64,000 nt of DNA from Streptomyces liliifuscus. Lineage in GTDB: Bacteria > Actinomycetota > Actinomycetes > Streptomycetales > Streptomycetaceae. Where the stretch lies: NCBI RefSeq assembly GCF_016598615.1, contig NZ_CP066832.1:124001-188000 (forward strand), in the 5' to 3' direction. The notes beneath the pieces are model-generated. The model ran no database searches and was not told where the DNA came from. It saw only the letters and a list, made by a program, of their open reading frames with translations. Position 1 is the stretch's first letter, and the number at the start of each line of letters is the position of its first letter. The position numbers and the translations under genes were made by a program. Of the stretch, positions 42,477-51,140 are shown one piece after another.

Positions 42477-42737
42477 GGCTGGTCCGTGATGCTCAACGAG
42501 CTGGCCGAGATATCGAACTGGCGTGTTTCAGTCGCTCCCGATTTCCCGAGATAGAGCGGGTGGCGGCACGTGGAAGATGCACGAACCCGTCCGGCGCAAC
42601 AGGTCTGCCGAGCTGCGTGGTTGGCCGAATCGCCGAGGTTCGCACCGGCGGGCGGGTGTGGCCTGGTGGGCTGGCCGCAGCAACGCCGCAATGGCCGCGC
42701 GCCGCCGCACGGGGTCGATATCGTGGTGCCGGTGCGG

Positions 42738-43379
42738 ATGATGGATGCCGAGTTCGGTTCCACGACCTTCGTGGTCGTCGATGTGGAGATGCGTCGCCAG
42801 CCCGGCGGCCTTGTTCCGGCGGCCGTAGCCGCCCTCGCTCTCAGCGGGGCGGACTTCCAGCCCTTGTGGCGGGTTCACCAGGAGATCCGCGAGGAGCTTC
42901 ATTCCTCCTGGAAGACGCCGCGGCCGCCTCGACTGCCTCACGAACTCCCCGAGGGGTCCGCGGGACTCGCCCTGCGGGAGATCGAGCGGCATGTCACGGC
43001 GCAGCCGCATCGGATCGTCGCCGCGCTGGGCCTTATCGAGGCCTCGCTGCTGCACACCGAGCGGGCCGCGTGCCCGCGTCTGGCCTCCCTCACCCGCTGG
43101 GACGCGGTGGAGCTCGCTCGAACAGCCTGTCCCGGCGTCGAGGGAGGGTTCGAGGATCTCGCCCGGTATCTGGGTGTGCGGCTGCCTCCGGGACCCCGGC
43201 CAGCCACCCAGGAGGCCTGGGCGGTGGCCCAGGTGTTTCGACACGCGGTCGAGCGCGGTGCGGCCGCGGGCCGGTGGTCGACCTTCGCTCAGCTGGAGGA
43301 GATCGCCGGGACCGCGGCGAAGCCGGTCGAGGAGAAGTTCCTTGCGCCGCCCACGGTCCAGGGCTCGCTGTTCGGCTGA
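42738..43379 (+). CDS. DnaQ-like exonuclease-fold protein, degenerate
   Basis: A protein of about 213 residues in an otherwise minus-strand region. TTFVVVDVEMRRQPGGLVPA fits Exo motif I (DxE). The later stretch RWDAVELARTACPGVEGGFE then DLARYLGVRLPPG is strongly reminiscent of DEDDh exonucleases. However, the Exo II Asp is not apparent and the Exo III HxAxxD box is replaced by PATQEAWAVAQVF. It may be catalytically dead or very divergent. ATG 42738 is chosen; the frame is open from 42570. Function unknown. Confidence 0.5.
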   Translation: MMDAEFGSTTFVVVDVEMRRQPGGLVPAAVAALALSGADFQPLWRVHQEIREELHSSWKTPRPPRLPHELPEGSAGLALREIERHVTAQPHRIVAALGLIEASLLHTERAACPRLASLTRWDAVELARTACPGVEGGFEDLARYLGVRLPPGPRPATQEAWAVAQVFRHAVERGAAAGRWSTFAQLEEIAGTAAKPVEEKFLAPPTVQGSLFG

Positions 43380-43390
43380 CGGCCCCGGTT

Positions 43391-43417
43391 CCGGCCCGGG
43401 CCCCGGGGTCGGGCCGG
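43391..43417. terminator. Hairpin between convergent genes
   Basis: 8-bp inverted repeat CCGGCCCG (43391-43398) / CGGGCCGG (43410-43417) between the exonuclease-like (+) stop at 43379 and the methyltransferase (-) stop at 43418. Confidence 0.5.
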
Positions 43418-44188
43418 TCATGCCCGGCGTGCGACGACGATGCATCGCGTGCTGTCGCCGGTGAGAGGGCTGCCGTCATACCCGCCGAACGTGCCGTGAA
43501 CCGTGAACCCGGCTTCGGCGAACGCCCCCCGGAGCTCCTCTGGGGTGTAGAGGCGCGAGGAGCTGTGGAACGGTTCGACGTGGCCGTCCTCGTAGCGGGT
43601 GGACATGCGGCTGTTGAGCCGGGCGGTCGCCGGGTCCCAGGTGGTGTGCACGGTGGTCGTCGCCTCAGGACCTTTCAGGATCCGGGTGCCCACCTTGGCC
43701 GTGGCGCTGTTGGGCGGGAAGTGATCCATCCCCAGGAGGGCGCCGGGCCGCAGGACACGGGCGGCCTCCTTCAACACGACGAGGTCTTCCTCGGGGGTAT
43801 CGAGGAACCCGAAGCTCCGCAGCATCAAGACGGCGTCGGCCGAGGCGTTGCGGAAGGGCAGCGCCCGGACGTCGGCGCGTACGAAACGGGGGCGCCGGCC
43901 GTTGGCGCCTGCCGACGAGGCGGCGTGCGCGAGCATGTCGGGGGACAGGTCCACCCCGACGGTGCGGGGGAAGCCGCGCCGGGTGAATTCGTGCGTGTGA
44001 CGGCCGAAGGCGCAGCACAGATCGAGGATCGCCTGGCTGGGCCGAAGGCCCATATGGTGGATGAAGAAACCGACACTGCGGCGGGTCTTGGCGTGGTTGT
44101 GGTGGCTGTAGCGCTGGTGGGGGCCGCGGCCACGGTAGTTGGTGATCCACCAAGGTTCTTGATCGGGTACGGCTTGGGCGCGGGGCAT
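43418..44188 (-). CDS. Class I SAM-dependent methyltransferase
   Basis: A 256-residue methyltransferase. Motif I reads ILDLCCAFGRHTHEF (the central Gly-rich loop has CCAFG), followed by GVDLSPDMLAHA and VRADVRALPF. The N-terminus PWWITNYRGRGPHQRYSHHN and the C-terminal beta part (HVEPFHSSSRLYTPEELRGA) resemble small-molecule methyltransferases. The start is ATG 44188. A strong hairpin separates it from the biosynthetic operon upstream, so it may be separately transcribed. It could be a tailoring enzyme of the deazaguanine cluster. Confidence 0.82.
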   Translation of the reverse strand: MPRAQAVPDQEPWWITNYRGRGPHQRYSHHNHAKTRRSVGFFIHHMGLRPSQAILDLCCAFGRHTHEFTRRGFPRTVGVDLSPDMLAHAASSAGANGRRPRFVRADVRALPFRNASADAVLMLRSFGFLDTPEEDLVVLKEAARVLRPGALLGMDHFPPNSATAKVGTRILKGPEATTTVHTTWDPATARLNSRMSTRYEDGHVEPFHSSSRLYTPEELRGAFAEAGFTVHGTFGGYDGSPLTGDSTRCIVVARRA

Positions 44189-44237
44189 GGCACTCCGAGG
44201 GCGCAAGAGGACGGGACGGTGGAACTCTGGCTGGTGC

Positions 44238-44278
44238 GCGCGGCGCCCCGTCCACGGGCATGGACAGGGGCACCGCGC
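44238..44278 (-). terminator. Long imperfect hairpin at the end of the biosynthetic operon
   Basis: Nested complementary segments GCGCGG/CCGCGC, GCCCC/GGGGC and GTCC/GGAC around an 8-base loop, beginning 4 bases after the stop of the HAD gene at 44282. It probably marks the end of the long minus-strand transcription unit. Confidence 0.6.
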
Positions 44279-44281
44279 GGG

Positions 44282-44932
44282 TCACCCCGGGATGAGGCCG
44301 GGCACGGGAACGAGCAGGCCGTCACGGACGGCGAGGACCCGCATGCCGGCCTCCAATGCGGACGTGATGCCGTCCGGCGCGTCGTCGACGGCCAGGCACC
44401 GGGAGGGCGCTCGCCCGATCAGCCGGGCGGCCTCCAGGTACGCGTCGGGGGCCGGCTTCCCGCGCGCCACCGATTCGGCCGTCACCACGACCGGCAGGAG
44501 CTCGCCGAGGTCAAGCCGGTCGATGAGGGGATGGATGAGAACTCCGGCCGCGGCGGAGGCGACGGCCCGCGGCAGACCCAGAGCCTCGGCCCGCCGCAGC
44601 AGGTTCATCGTGCTGTCGATCAGCCGCGGCGGCGGCCCGTTGAGCAGCAGGCGCCGGCTGGCGGGCACGATCTCCTCGACCGGGAGCGTGCGCGGGCCCG
44701 CGAGGCGGACGATGACCTCGCGGATGGGCAGCCCGCAGTTCAGGGCGTACCACTGCGGGTCGACGTCCACGCCGTACGAGGCAAGAGCCTGCTGGAGCGC
44801 GCTCAGCCGGATCTCGGCGTTGTCGACGACGGTGCCGTCCCAGTCGACGACGACGCCGTCGACGTCCTGGAGCAGCTCGTCCACCGTGGGGTCGGCCGCC
44901 GGGACGGGCTGCGGCGGGAGGTTCACGGTCAT
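44282..44932 (-). CDS. HAD-family phosphatase/phosphomutase
   Basis: A 216-residue HAD enzyme of the beta-phosphoglucomutase type. Motif I is VVVDWDGTVVDN (DxDxT), motif II ASAAAG, motif III lysine in GKPAPDAY, motif IV AVDDAPDGI. A helical cap lies between motifs I and II. Likely removes phosphate from a sugar or nucleoside phosphate intermediate. Its ATG overlaps the aminotransferase stop. Last gene of the long operon. Confidence 0.88.
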   Translation of the reverse strand: MTVNLPPQPVPAADPTVDELLQDVDGVVVDWDGTVVDNAEIRLSALQQALASYGVDVDPQWYALNCGLPIREVIVRLAGPRTLPVEEIVPASRRLLLNGPPPRLIDSTMNLLRRAEALGLPRAVASAAAGVLIHPLIDRLDLGELLPVVVTAESVARGKPAPDAYLEAARLIGRAPSRCLAVDDAPDGITSALEAGMRVLAVRDGLLVPVPGLIPG

Positions 44933-46029
44933 CGTCCCTCCGCCCAGCTTTTGGCCGCGCGCTGGATGGTTTCAGCGAAGCGGTGCAGGTCGGCCTCGGT
45001 GGTCTGCTGCTGAAGGGTGACGGCCAGCATCCGGTCCACGGTCTCGGCGGCGCGCGGGCAGTCGGCCGGGCTCAGGTCCTGGCAGGCCGGGTGCTGGTGT
45101 GCCGCCCGGAGCCGGTAGGTGCCGACGGAGTTGGCCACCCCGGCCTCGGCCAGGCGGGTGCTGAAGTCCCGGGGGCGGTCGAGATCGACGCGCCACAGGG
45201 CGCTGTACCCGTTGGGGGCGTCGCCGGGAGCAGGGGCGTGCACGGTGAGCCCCGGGGTGTCGCCGACGAGGTCGTAGAGCTGGCGGGCCTGCTCGCGGCG
45301 CCGGGCCACGGCCTGGTCCAGGGCCTTCAGGTTGTGCCGGGCGAGCGCGGCGAGGGGTTCTGCCAGGCGGTAGTTCATCCCGCGTCGGCTGGCGGCCGGT
45401 GCGCCGGGGGCGGGTGTGAGCCAGTGCGTGCGGTACGCGGCGGCGCGGGCGGCGAGGTCGTCTTCGTCGGTGAGGAGGTAGCCGCCCTCCCCACAGGAGA
45501 TGATCTTGCCGTCCTTGAGGGAGAAGCAGCCGATGCTGCCGACCGTGCCGGCCGTGCGCCCCCGAGTGGTGCTGCCCTGGGCCTGGCAGGCGTCCTCCAC
45601 GACGTGCAGGCCGGCCGACTGCGCGTACGCGACGAGGTCGATCAGGCCGTCGGTCCGTCCGGCGAGGTGGACGGGGACGATCGCGCGGGTGCGCTCGGTG
45701 GTCTTGGCGGCCACGTCGGCCAGGTCCATGCCGCGCCCGTCCTCGGCGGCGTCGACGAAGACCGGACGGGCGCCGACGGCGGTCACGGCGGACACCGTCA
45801 TGATCACGGTGGCGGCGGGGAGGAGGACCTCGTCGCCGGGGCCGACGCCGCAGGCGACCAGCGCGGTGTGCAGCGCCGCCGTGCCGGAGGAGACCGCGAT
45901 GGCGTGCCGGACTCCGTGGACCGTGGCGAGTTCGGCTTCCAGGGCGGCGGCCTCGGCGCGGCCGGCCGGGTCCGGCATGCGGCCGATGGACGCCTTCAGC
46001 GCGTCCAGGGCGTGGGAGGTCGTCGTCAC
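44929..46029 (-). CDS. DegT/DnrJ/EryC1 family aminotransferase
   Basis: A 366-residue PLP enzyme of the sugar aminotransferase family. AVSSGTAALHTALVACGVGP and EVLLPAATVIMTVSAV are the conserved N-terminal blocks, VVEDACQAQGS binds PLP, and the Schiff-base Lys is in FSLKDGKIISCGEGG. It normally aminates a keto sugar or inositol derivative with glutamate or glutamine as donor. The start GTG 46029 overlaps the radical SAM stop (GTGA). It suggests that the product has an amino-sugar or aminocyclitol part, though some family members act as dehydratases. Confidence 0.9.
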   Translation of the reverse strand: MTTTSHALDALKASIGRMPDPAGRAEAAALEAELATVHGVRHAIAVSSGTAALHTALVACGVGPGDEVLLPAATVIMTVSAVTAVGARPVFVDAAEDGRGMDLADVAAKTTERTRAIVPVHLAGRTDGLIDLVAYAQSAGLHVVEDACQAQGSTTRGRTAGTVGSIGCFSLKDGKIISCGEGGYLLTDEDDLAARAAAYRTHWLTPAPGAPAASRRGMNYRLAEPLAALARHNLKALDQAVARRREQARQLYDLVGDTPGLTVHAPAPGDAPNGYSALWRVDLDRPRDFSTRLAEAGVANSVGTYRLRAAHQHPACQDLSPADCPRAAETVDRMLAVTLQQQTTEADLHRFAETIQRAAKSWAEGR

Positions 46030-47075
46030 GCGGGGCTCCCGGAGGTCGTGGTGCCCAGCACCCGGTCGAAGTCCATCAGGGGCCACATGTTCACGCAGTC
46101 GACGCTGAACAGGGCGCAGTCGCTTCCGCAGCCGGAGGGCTTGCCGAACAGTTCGGCCGCGTCGGCGCCCTTGATGGTGCGGTGGCGCTCGGTGGGTGTG
46201 GCGGCCATCTTCAGGGAGGACGGGCAGTCCCAGAGCGAACCGTCGGGCTCGGCGAAGTACAGGGTGTCCCCGCCGAAGCAGCCCTCGACGGCTCCGGTGA
46301 GGTGGTGGATGGCGGAGGCGACCTGGCCGGGGTAGGTCCGGGGCGGGAGCTGGAGGGGGAGGTCGGCGGCGTAGAGACGGTCGAACTGTTCTTCCAGGAG
46401 CGGCAGTTCGGCGTCGGTGAGGACCAGGGTGTCGTAGAGGCTGTGCCCCTCGGGCAGGGCGACGGGCTGGGGCACGGCGTAGTCGCAGCCGAGGTCGGCG
46501 GCCAGCTGCGGCACGCCGAGGACGTCCGGCAGGTTGAGCTTGGTGATGACGGTGTAAAGGCCGACGCGGGGCCGGGCCTGCGGGCCGCGGGCGGCCAGCA
46601 GGGCCTTGATGCCGCTGACGACGCCCTCCCAGCCGTCACCGTCCTTGCGGGGCGGGCGCCAGGTGTCGTTGTAGTCGGGGTCGGTGGAGTCCAGCGAGAC
46701 GGAGAAACCGTCCACGCCCAGCTCCACCAGGCGGCGGGCCATGTCCGGCTGGTTGAGGGCCACGCCGCTGGTGCACACCACGACCTCGAGCCCTCCGCCC
46801 TTGAGGATCTCGATGAGGTCGAGGATGGGCCGCCACGTGAGCGGCTCGCCGCCGGCGAGGAAGACCCGTCGTACGGCCGAGTCGGCCAGGGTGCGGGCGA
46901 AGGCCATCACCTGCTCGGTGGGTAGGTCGTGGGGCGAGAAGTGCGACAGCAGGCCGGGGGTCTTGTCGACGCGCTGCTCGTCGAGCCAGGTGAAGTAGCA
47001 GGGCTTGCACTGGTGCGAGCCGCAGTAGGAACGCAGCGCCCACAGCAGGCTGACGGTCCTCGGTATCGCGGTCAT
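46026..47075 (-). CDS. Radical SAM protein with CX4CX2C motif and SPASM-like tail
   Basis: A 349-residue radical SAM enzyme. The cluster-binding cysteines near residue 18 are spaced CGSHQCKPC, i.e. CX4CX2C rather than the usual CX3CX2C; I verified this from the codons. FLAGGEPLTW is the GGE SAM-binding motif. C-terminal cysteines (EGCFGGDT, WDCPSS, GCGSDCALFSVDC) look like an auxiliary SPASM/twitch cluster site. This implies a difficult carbon-centred reaction such as epimerisation, C-C bond formation or peptide/sugar modification. ATG 47075. Confidence 0.87.
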   Translation of the reverse strand: MTAIPRTVSLLWALRSYCGSHQCKPCYFTWLDEQRVDKTPGLLSHFSPHDLPTEQVMAFARTLADSAVRRVFLAGGEPLTWRPILDLIEILKGGGLEVVVCTSGVALNQPDMARRLVELGVDGFSVSLDSTDPDYNDTWRPPRKDGDGWEGVVSGIKALLAARGPQARPRVGLYTVITKLNLPDVLGVPQLAADLGCDYAVPQPVALPEGHSLYDTLVLTDAELPLLEEQFDRLYAADLPLQLPPRTYPGQVASAIHHLTGAVEGCFGGDTLYFAEPDGSLWDCPSSLKMAATPTERHRTIKGADAAELFGKPSGCGSDCALFSVDCVNMWPLMDFDRVLGTTTSGSPA

Positions 47076-47155
47076 GGTCTTCCCTCACGTAGTCGGAGCG
47101 GGGCGGCCGCGCGCGGGCGGCCGCCGCTGCTCGGTCGGCTGGTTCGACGGGTGGT

Positions 47156-48112
47156 TCAGCCGTGCCAGGGGTTGTCGGGGCTCTGCAGGAGCCGTACGCG
47201 GGCGTGCTGGGTGGCGAATTCGTCAGCGCGGGTGTGCCGCTGCTTCCACAGCACGGCGAGCCAGCGCAGGGCACAGGTGCGCTGGGCGGCGAGGAAGAGG
47301 TGGCGGTTGGCGGGGGTGATGCCGAGGTCGGGCAGGAGCGTGATCCAGGTGCTGTCGGGGATCTCGCGGGCGCTGATGTGTTCGATCAGGTCGGCGGCGT
47401 CGAAGTGGACGGTGCTGTGCCCGCTGTACTCGAAGTCGACGCAGGGGCTGGAGGCTTCGTCGCGCAGCCAGTTGTTGAGGTTGGAGTCGCCTCGGGAGAG
47501 CACGGCCGGGGCGGAGGTGTCGTCGACGAGTTCGACGTCGCCGCTGGCGTGCCAGGCGGTGAGCAGGGCGCGCATGTCGGCGGTCAGCGGGTCGTCCTCG
47601 TGGCCGGCGAGGAGTTCGGGCCAGCTGCCGGTCAGGCGCAGCATGTAGTGGGAGCCGGAGTCGATGCGCTCCAGTTCGGCCATCAGCCCGGACAGGGGCA
47701 CGGCGTGGAGGCGCTCGGTGGTCTGGGCCAGGCCCTTGAGGGCGGCTTCCAGGTCGGGGCTCTCCAGCAGCGGCGTGCCCTTCAGCAGCGTCATGCCGAT
47801 GGCGGGGACCTCGTCGTGCTGGTCGAGCCACAGCGGGCGGGGGACGTCGTCGGCCTGGTGCTCGGCGAGCAGGGTCAGGGCCGCCCACTCGCGGTCCACG
47901 CGCCGGCGGTGGTTGCCCTTGGCGTAGAGCTTGACGCAGATGGGCCCGGCCTCGGGGTCGTCCCAGGCGTAGACGTGGTTCTGGAAGCCGCCGGTGAGCG
48001 GGCGCAGGCCGTGGCCGGCGAGCACTTCCTTGAGGCGGATCTCGCTGCCGGTGCGGGCGCCGCGCAGGTCGGTGAGGAGCTCGGCGGGCGGGGCGAGGCG
48101 CGTGGGGTGCAT
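47156..48112 (-). CDS. APH-like phosphotransferase
   Basis: A 318-residue kinase-fold protein. The catalytic loop reads LSRGDSNLNNWL (the usual HGD is RGD, so His is Arg) and the metal Asp is in CVDFEYSGHS. An N-lobe lysine lies in CVKLYAKGNHRRRVDREW. Possibly a phosphoryl transferase for a sugar or nucleoside intermediate, or a pseudokinase. It lies between the radical SAM and TMP-kinase-like genes. ATG 48112; the open frame runs further upstream but without a site. Confidence 0.75.
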   Translation of the reverse strand: MHPTRLAPPAELLTDLRGARTGSEIRLKEVLAGHGLRPLTGGFQNHVYAWDDPEAGPICVKLYAKGNHRRRVDREWAALTLLAEHQADDVPRPLWLDQHDEVPAIGMTLLKGTPLLESPDLEAALKGLAQTTERLHAVPLSGLMAELERIDSGSHYMLRLTGSWPELLAGHEDDPLTADMRALLTAWHASGDVELVDDTSAPAVLSRGDSNLNNWLRDEASSPCVDFEYSGHSTVHFDAADLIEHISAREIPDSTWITLLPDLGITPANRHLFLAAQRTCALRWLAVLWKQRHTRADEFATQHARVRLLQSPDNPWHG

Positions 48113-48170
48113 GCGGGGTACTCCGTGACGTCTGGTGGTCGGCGGTACGGGAAGAACGGGTCGGTTCGCT

Positions 48171-48848
48171 CTACTGCATGGAAGAACTGTGTTCGGCCGG
48201 GGCGGGTATCGGGACGCGTTCGGCGATCGCGTCGACGACGGCCTGGTGGACCTGGTCAGGTGTGAGTCCGAGGACGTCGACGGTGACCAGACCGGGGTCG
48301 TCGGCGGCGAGGTGGCCGTAGGCGTCGTGGACATGGCGCAGGAAGGCGTGCTGCTCGGCGGTGTAGGGCTGGCCCTCACGCTGGGCGGCCCGGGTGATGG
48401 CCTCGTCGGCGGGCAGGCGCAGCCACACGGCCACGTCGGCCGGCGGCCCGGACATCGCGGAGACGGACCGCAGCCACCCGATGCCGTCCGCAGGCCGGCC
48501 GGGGTGCTTCTGCAGGAGGGTGGCGAGGCTGTACGACTGGATGGTGTGGATGCCGCGGTCCTCGATGACCGTCTGCCCGACGCTGAGGGCCGGGGCTATG
48601 TGCGTGGCGACGGTGTTGGTGCGGATCGCGGTGGCGAGCATCGTGTCGGTGACGATGTTGCCGTGCCGGGAGAAGGGGTCCCCGCTGGCGAAGAGGTCCA
48701 GGAGCGTGCTGCCCAGGGTGTCCTCGGTGCGGGTCAGGTTGTCGGGCAGGTAGTTGACCGGCACCTGCTCGCGGGTGAGGTGGTCGGCGAGGAGCCGGGA
48801 CTGCGTGGTCTTCCCGGCGCCGGGAAGACCCTCGAACGCGATCAGCAT
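48171..48848 (-). CDS. Thymidylate kinase-like P-loop kinase
   Basis: A 225-residue protein starting MLIAFEGLPGAGKTTQSRLL, with Walker A GLPGAGKT and the TMP-kinase-type FEG start. VIEDRGIHTIQSY corresponds to the DRY-type block of dTMP kinases. The C-terminal LID region is RAAQREGQPYTAEQHAFL. Probably phosphorylates a nucleotide-like or sugar-phosphate intermediate. Its ATG overlaps the IMPase stop by 7 bases. A second TMPK-like enzyme is encoded at 54576. Confidence 0.83.
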   Translation of the reverse strand: MLIAFEGLPGAGKTTQSRLLADHLTREQVPVNYLPDNLTRTEDTLGSTLLDLFASGDPFSRHGNIVTDTMLATAIRTNTVATHIAPALSVGQTVIEDRGIHTIQSYSLATLLQKHPGRPADGIGWLRSVSAMSGPPADVAVWLRLPADEAITRAAQREGQPYTAEQHAFLRHVHDAYGHLAADDPGLVTVDVLGLTPDQVHQAVVDAIAERVPIPAPAEHSSSMQ

Positions 48849-49672
48849 GCCGGGCTCCCCGCTGTGGCCGCCCACGGGGTGCCCGTGGTGGTGGCCGCGA
48901 CGATGTCGAGAACGGCGTCGCGCAGGCCGGGCGCCGTCGCGATGGTGGTGAGCGAGTCGGGGGTGTGCGGGCTGCCGTCGGTGTCCATGACGACGGCGCC
49001 GGCCTCGCGGGCGAGGACGACGCCCGCGGCCATGTCCCAGTCGTGGTTGCCCAGGGTGATGGTGGCGTCGAGGGTGCCGTCGGCGACGAAGGCCAGATCC
49101 ACGGCGGCGGACCCGAGCATGCGCACGCGCTGGGCCTTCTCGGCGAGGTGGGCCTGGATGGCGAGGGCGACGCGGTTGCGCTCGGGGCCATCGGGTCCCG
49201 TTCCGTAGTCGCCGACGGCGATCATCGCCTCGGGCAGCGTCCTGGTGACGGCGGCGCTGATGCGCTGGCCGTCGCGGAAGGCGCCCAGGCCCTGGGCTGC
49301 CCAGTAGCGGCGCCCGATCAGGGGCAGGTGGATGACGCCGAGGACGGGCACGCTGTGGTGGACGAGGGCGAGGGAGATCCCGCACAGCGGCAGGCCGCGG
49401 ATGAAGTTCGCGGTGCCGTCGACCGGGTCGATGATCCAGTGGGTGTCGGCGTCGGTGTCGCCGCCCTCTTCCTCGCCGACGAATCCGATGCCGGGGGCCC
49501 CGTCCAGGAGGGACTTTCGGGCCTCGCGTTCGATGGCGAGATCGACGTTGGTGACCATGTCGCGGTCGCCCTTGGCGGTGATCAGGTCCGGGGTGAGGTC
49601 GCGCAGCTGCTGCTCGGCCCGTTCGGTGACCGAGCGGGCGAGGTCGAGCAGCGCCGGGAGTTCGGGGCTCAT
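48842..49672 (-). CDS. Inositol monophosphatase/3'(2'),5'-bisphosphate nucleotidase family
   Basis: A 276-residue metal-dependent sugar or nucleotide phosphatase. Metal-site motifs are GFVGEEEGG, WIIDPVDGTANFIRG and NHDWDMAAGVVLAREAG. Members act on inositol phosphates, fructose bisphosphate or 3',5'-bisphosphonucleotides (CysQ). In this setting it probably dephosphorylates a pathway intermediate. ATG 49672 overlaps the kinase stop upstream (ATGA). Confidence 0.9.
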   Translation of the reverse strand: MSPELPALLDLARSVTERAEQQLRDLTPDLITAKGDRDMVTNVDLAIEREARKSLLDGAPGIGFVGEEEGGDTDADTHWIIDPVDGTANFIRGLPLCGISLALVHHSVPVLGVIHLPLIGRRYWAAQGLGAFRDGQRISAAVTRTLPEAMIAVGDYGTGPDGPERNRVALAIQAHLAEKAQRVRMLGSAAVDLAFVADGTLDATITLGNHDWDMAAGVVLAREAGAVVMDTDGSPHTPDSLTTIATAPGLRDAVLDIVAATTTGTPWAATAGSPAC

Positions 49673-50238
49673 GCGGTGAGGGCTCCCTTCGGGACGGTTC
49701 GGGTGGGCGGGTGCTCGGCCATCAGGTAGGCCAGGGCGGTACGGGTGCAGTCCGGGACGGGGGCGCTGGTGTCCAGGCGCAGCGCGGGGACGGTGATCGG
49801 CTCCGCGGAGGCCTTGAGTCGTCGGTAGAGGTCGGGGTCGCGGTTGGCGGCCGGGTGGGTGCCCGCCTGCACGTCTCGGTACAGGCGGGCGGCGGCGACG
49901 TCGTCGCGGCAGACGCATTCGATGATGCGCAGCGGCCGGCCGGTCTCCTTGGCCAACCGCTGCACGTCCTCGACCTGGTAGCGGCGTGAGCAGGTGCGCC
50001 CGTCGAGGACGACGGCCCCGTCCGGGTGTTCACCGAGGTGCCGTCCGGCCGTCAGGTGCATGACGTGGACGCAGAAGTCGTCCTGTTCCCGGGTGTAGGC
50101 GACCAGGTGCGGGCCGAACAGCGCGTCGCGGATCCGGTCCTTGTCGAGCAGCAGGGTCTTCGGACCGAGCGCGCGGGTCAGTTCCCGACCGAGGGTGGTC
50201 TTGCCGGTCCCGGGCAGGCCGGCCAGTTGCACGATCAC
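49669..50238 (-). CDS. AAA-type P-loop kinase
   Basis: A 189-residue zeta-toxin/Cpt-like small-molecule kinase. Walker A is LAGLPGTGKTTLGR; LLLDKDRIRDALFG and VVLDGRTCSRRY follow the pattern of sugar or nucleoside kinases (AAA_33). The start is GTG 50238, overlapping the nucleotidyltransferase stop (GTGA). Substrate unknown; one of several phosphoryl-transfer enzymes in the operon. Confidence 0.83.
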   Translation of the reverse strand: MIVQLAGLPGTGKTTLGRELTRALGPKTLLLDKDRIRDALFGPHLVAYTREQDDFCVHVMHLTAGRHLGEHPDGAVVLDGRTCSRRYQVEDVQRLAKETGRPLRIIECVCRDDVAAARLYRDVQAGTHPAANRDPDLYRRLKASAEPITVPALRLDTSAPVPDCTRTALAYLMAEHPPTRTVPKGALTA

Positions 50239-51140
50239 CGGGCGACCTCTTCTCGACCCGGCCCGCAGGCCACCGGCGGCGGGCCGGGAACCAGGTCGGG
50301 CAGGCGGCTGTGCAGCACCGCCCATCCTGCGCGGAGCGGCTCCGGAACCGCCGCCGCGGCTTCGTGGGAGGAGTCCGGGGCGGCCAGGGCGAGGCGGGCG
50401 GCGTCGGCCAGGCCGGACCAGCGCGGGCGTGCGGCGAGACGGGCGAGAGCGTGCGCCAGCGCGTCCGCCTGGGCGAGCACGGGCAACGCCTCTCCGCCGT
50501 CGCCGTCGCCGTCGCCTGCGGCCTCGGTCCGGGCAAGAGCCGCCCGTACGTCCGCCGGGTCGGCGGTGTGGCCCAGACCGGTGGTGATGTCGATGCTCAC
50601 AGTGGGCGTCAGCGCGTCCCCGGTGGATCGCCGGCGTGTGTGCGCACCGCGGCCCGGCTGGGTGAAGCCGAGTTCAGCCAGCACATCCAGGGCCGCGTCC
50701 CGGTCGGCGGCGTCGACCAGGAGGTCGATGTCGGTGAACTGCCGGAGCCCGCCGGGCGGGTACAGGGCGGTGTCGTACGCGAGTCCGTTCAGCACCGCGA
50801 CGGGCACGCCCCGGCCGGTGAGCGCCCGCACGATTCGGACGGCTTCGTTGCGGTGGAGCTGGTTGTGCAGCGTGTTGGCGCGCGCGATCTGGCCGAGGAC
50901 GGAGCGCATCGGACGGGAAAGGCTCGCGTCCGGGGGGCCGCTCAGGAGACGGTGGGCCAGCAGGCAGACCAGCTTGGCGTCGATCGCTGCCTCCAGCACC
51001 GTGCCGAGCGGGACGGAAGCCGGCGCGGACGGGCGGATGTCCGGGTGGGGATCGCACAGCCACCGCAGGGCCGCTGCGGCCGGCCCGTCTCCCGCGGGCA
51101 GCGGCGGCGTCGCGGCGGTGGGCCTGGCGGGGGCGTTCAC
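50235..51140 (-). CDS. Nucleotidyltransferase-fold protein (NTP_transf_5-like)
   Basis: A 301-residue protein with the nucleotidyltransferase metal motif QFTDIDLLVDAADRDAAL in the middle, followed by a carboxylate region (VSIDITTGL). An alpha-helical N-terminal half with RANTLHNQLHRNEAVRIVRA resembles the NTP_transf_5 family, which often pairs with HprK-like kinases in peptide and other natural product clusters. Exactly that pairing occurs here: the adjacent gene is HprK-like (GTGA overlap). Role unknown. Confidence 0.78.
   Translation of the reverse strand: MNAPARPTAATPPLPAGDGPAAAALRWLCDPHPDIRPSAPASVPLGTVLEAAIDAKLVCLLAHRLLSGPPDASLSRPMRSVLGQIARANTLHNQLHRNEAVRIVRALTGRGVPVAVLNGLAYDTALYPPGGLRQFTDIDLLVDAADRDAALDVLAELGFTQPGRGAHTRRRSTGDALTPTVSIDITTGLGHTADPADVRAALARTEAAGDGDGDGGEALPVLAQADALAHALARLAARPRWSGLADAARLALAAPDSSHEAAAAVPEPLRAGWAVLHSRLPDLVPGPPPVACGPGREEVAR

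Noticed and set aside
42434..45013. 859-codon plus-strand open frame
   Set aside because: Runs across the exonuclease-like gene in another phase and across two minus-strand genes; low-complexity translation.
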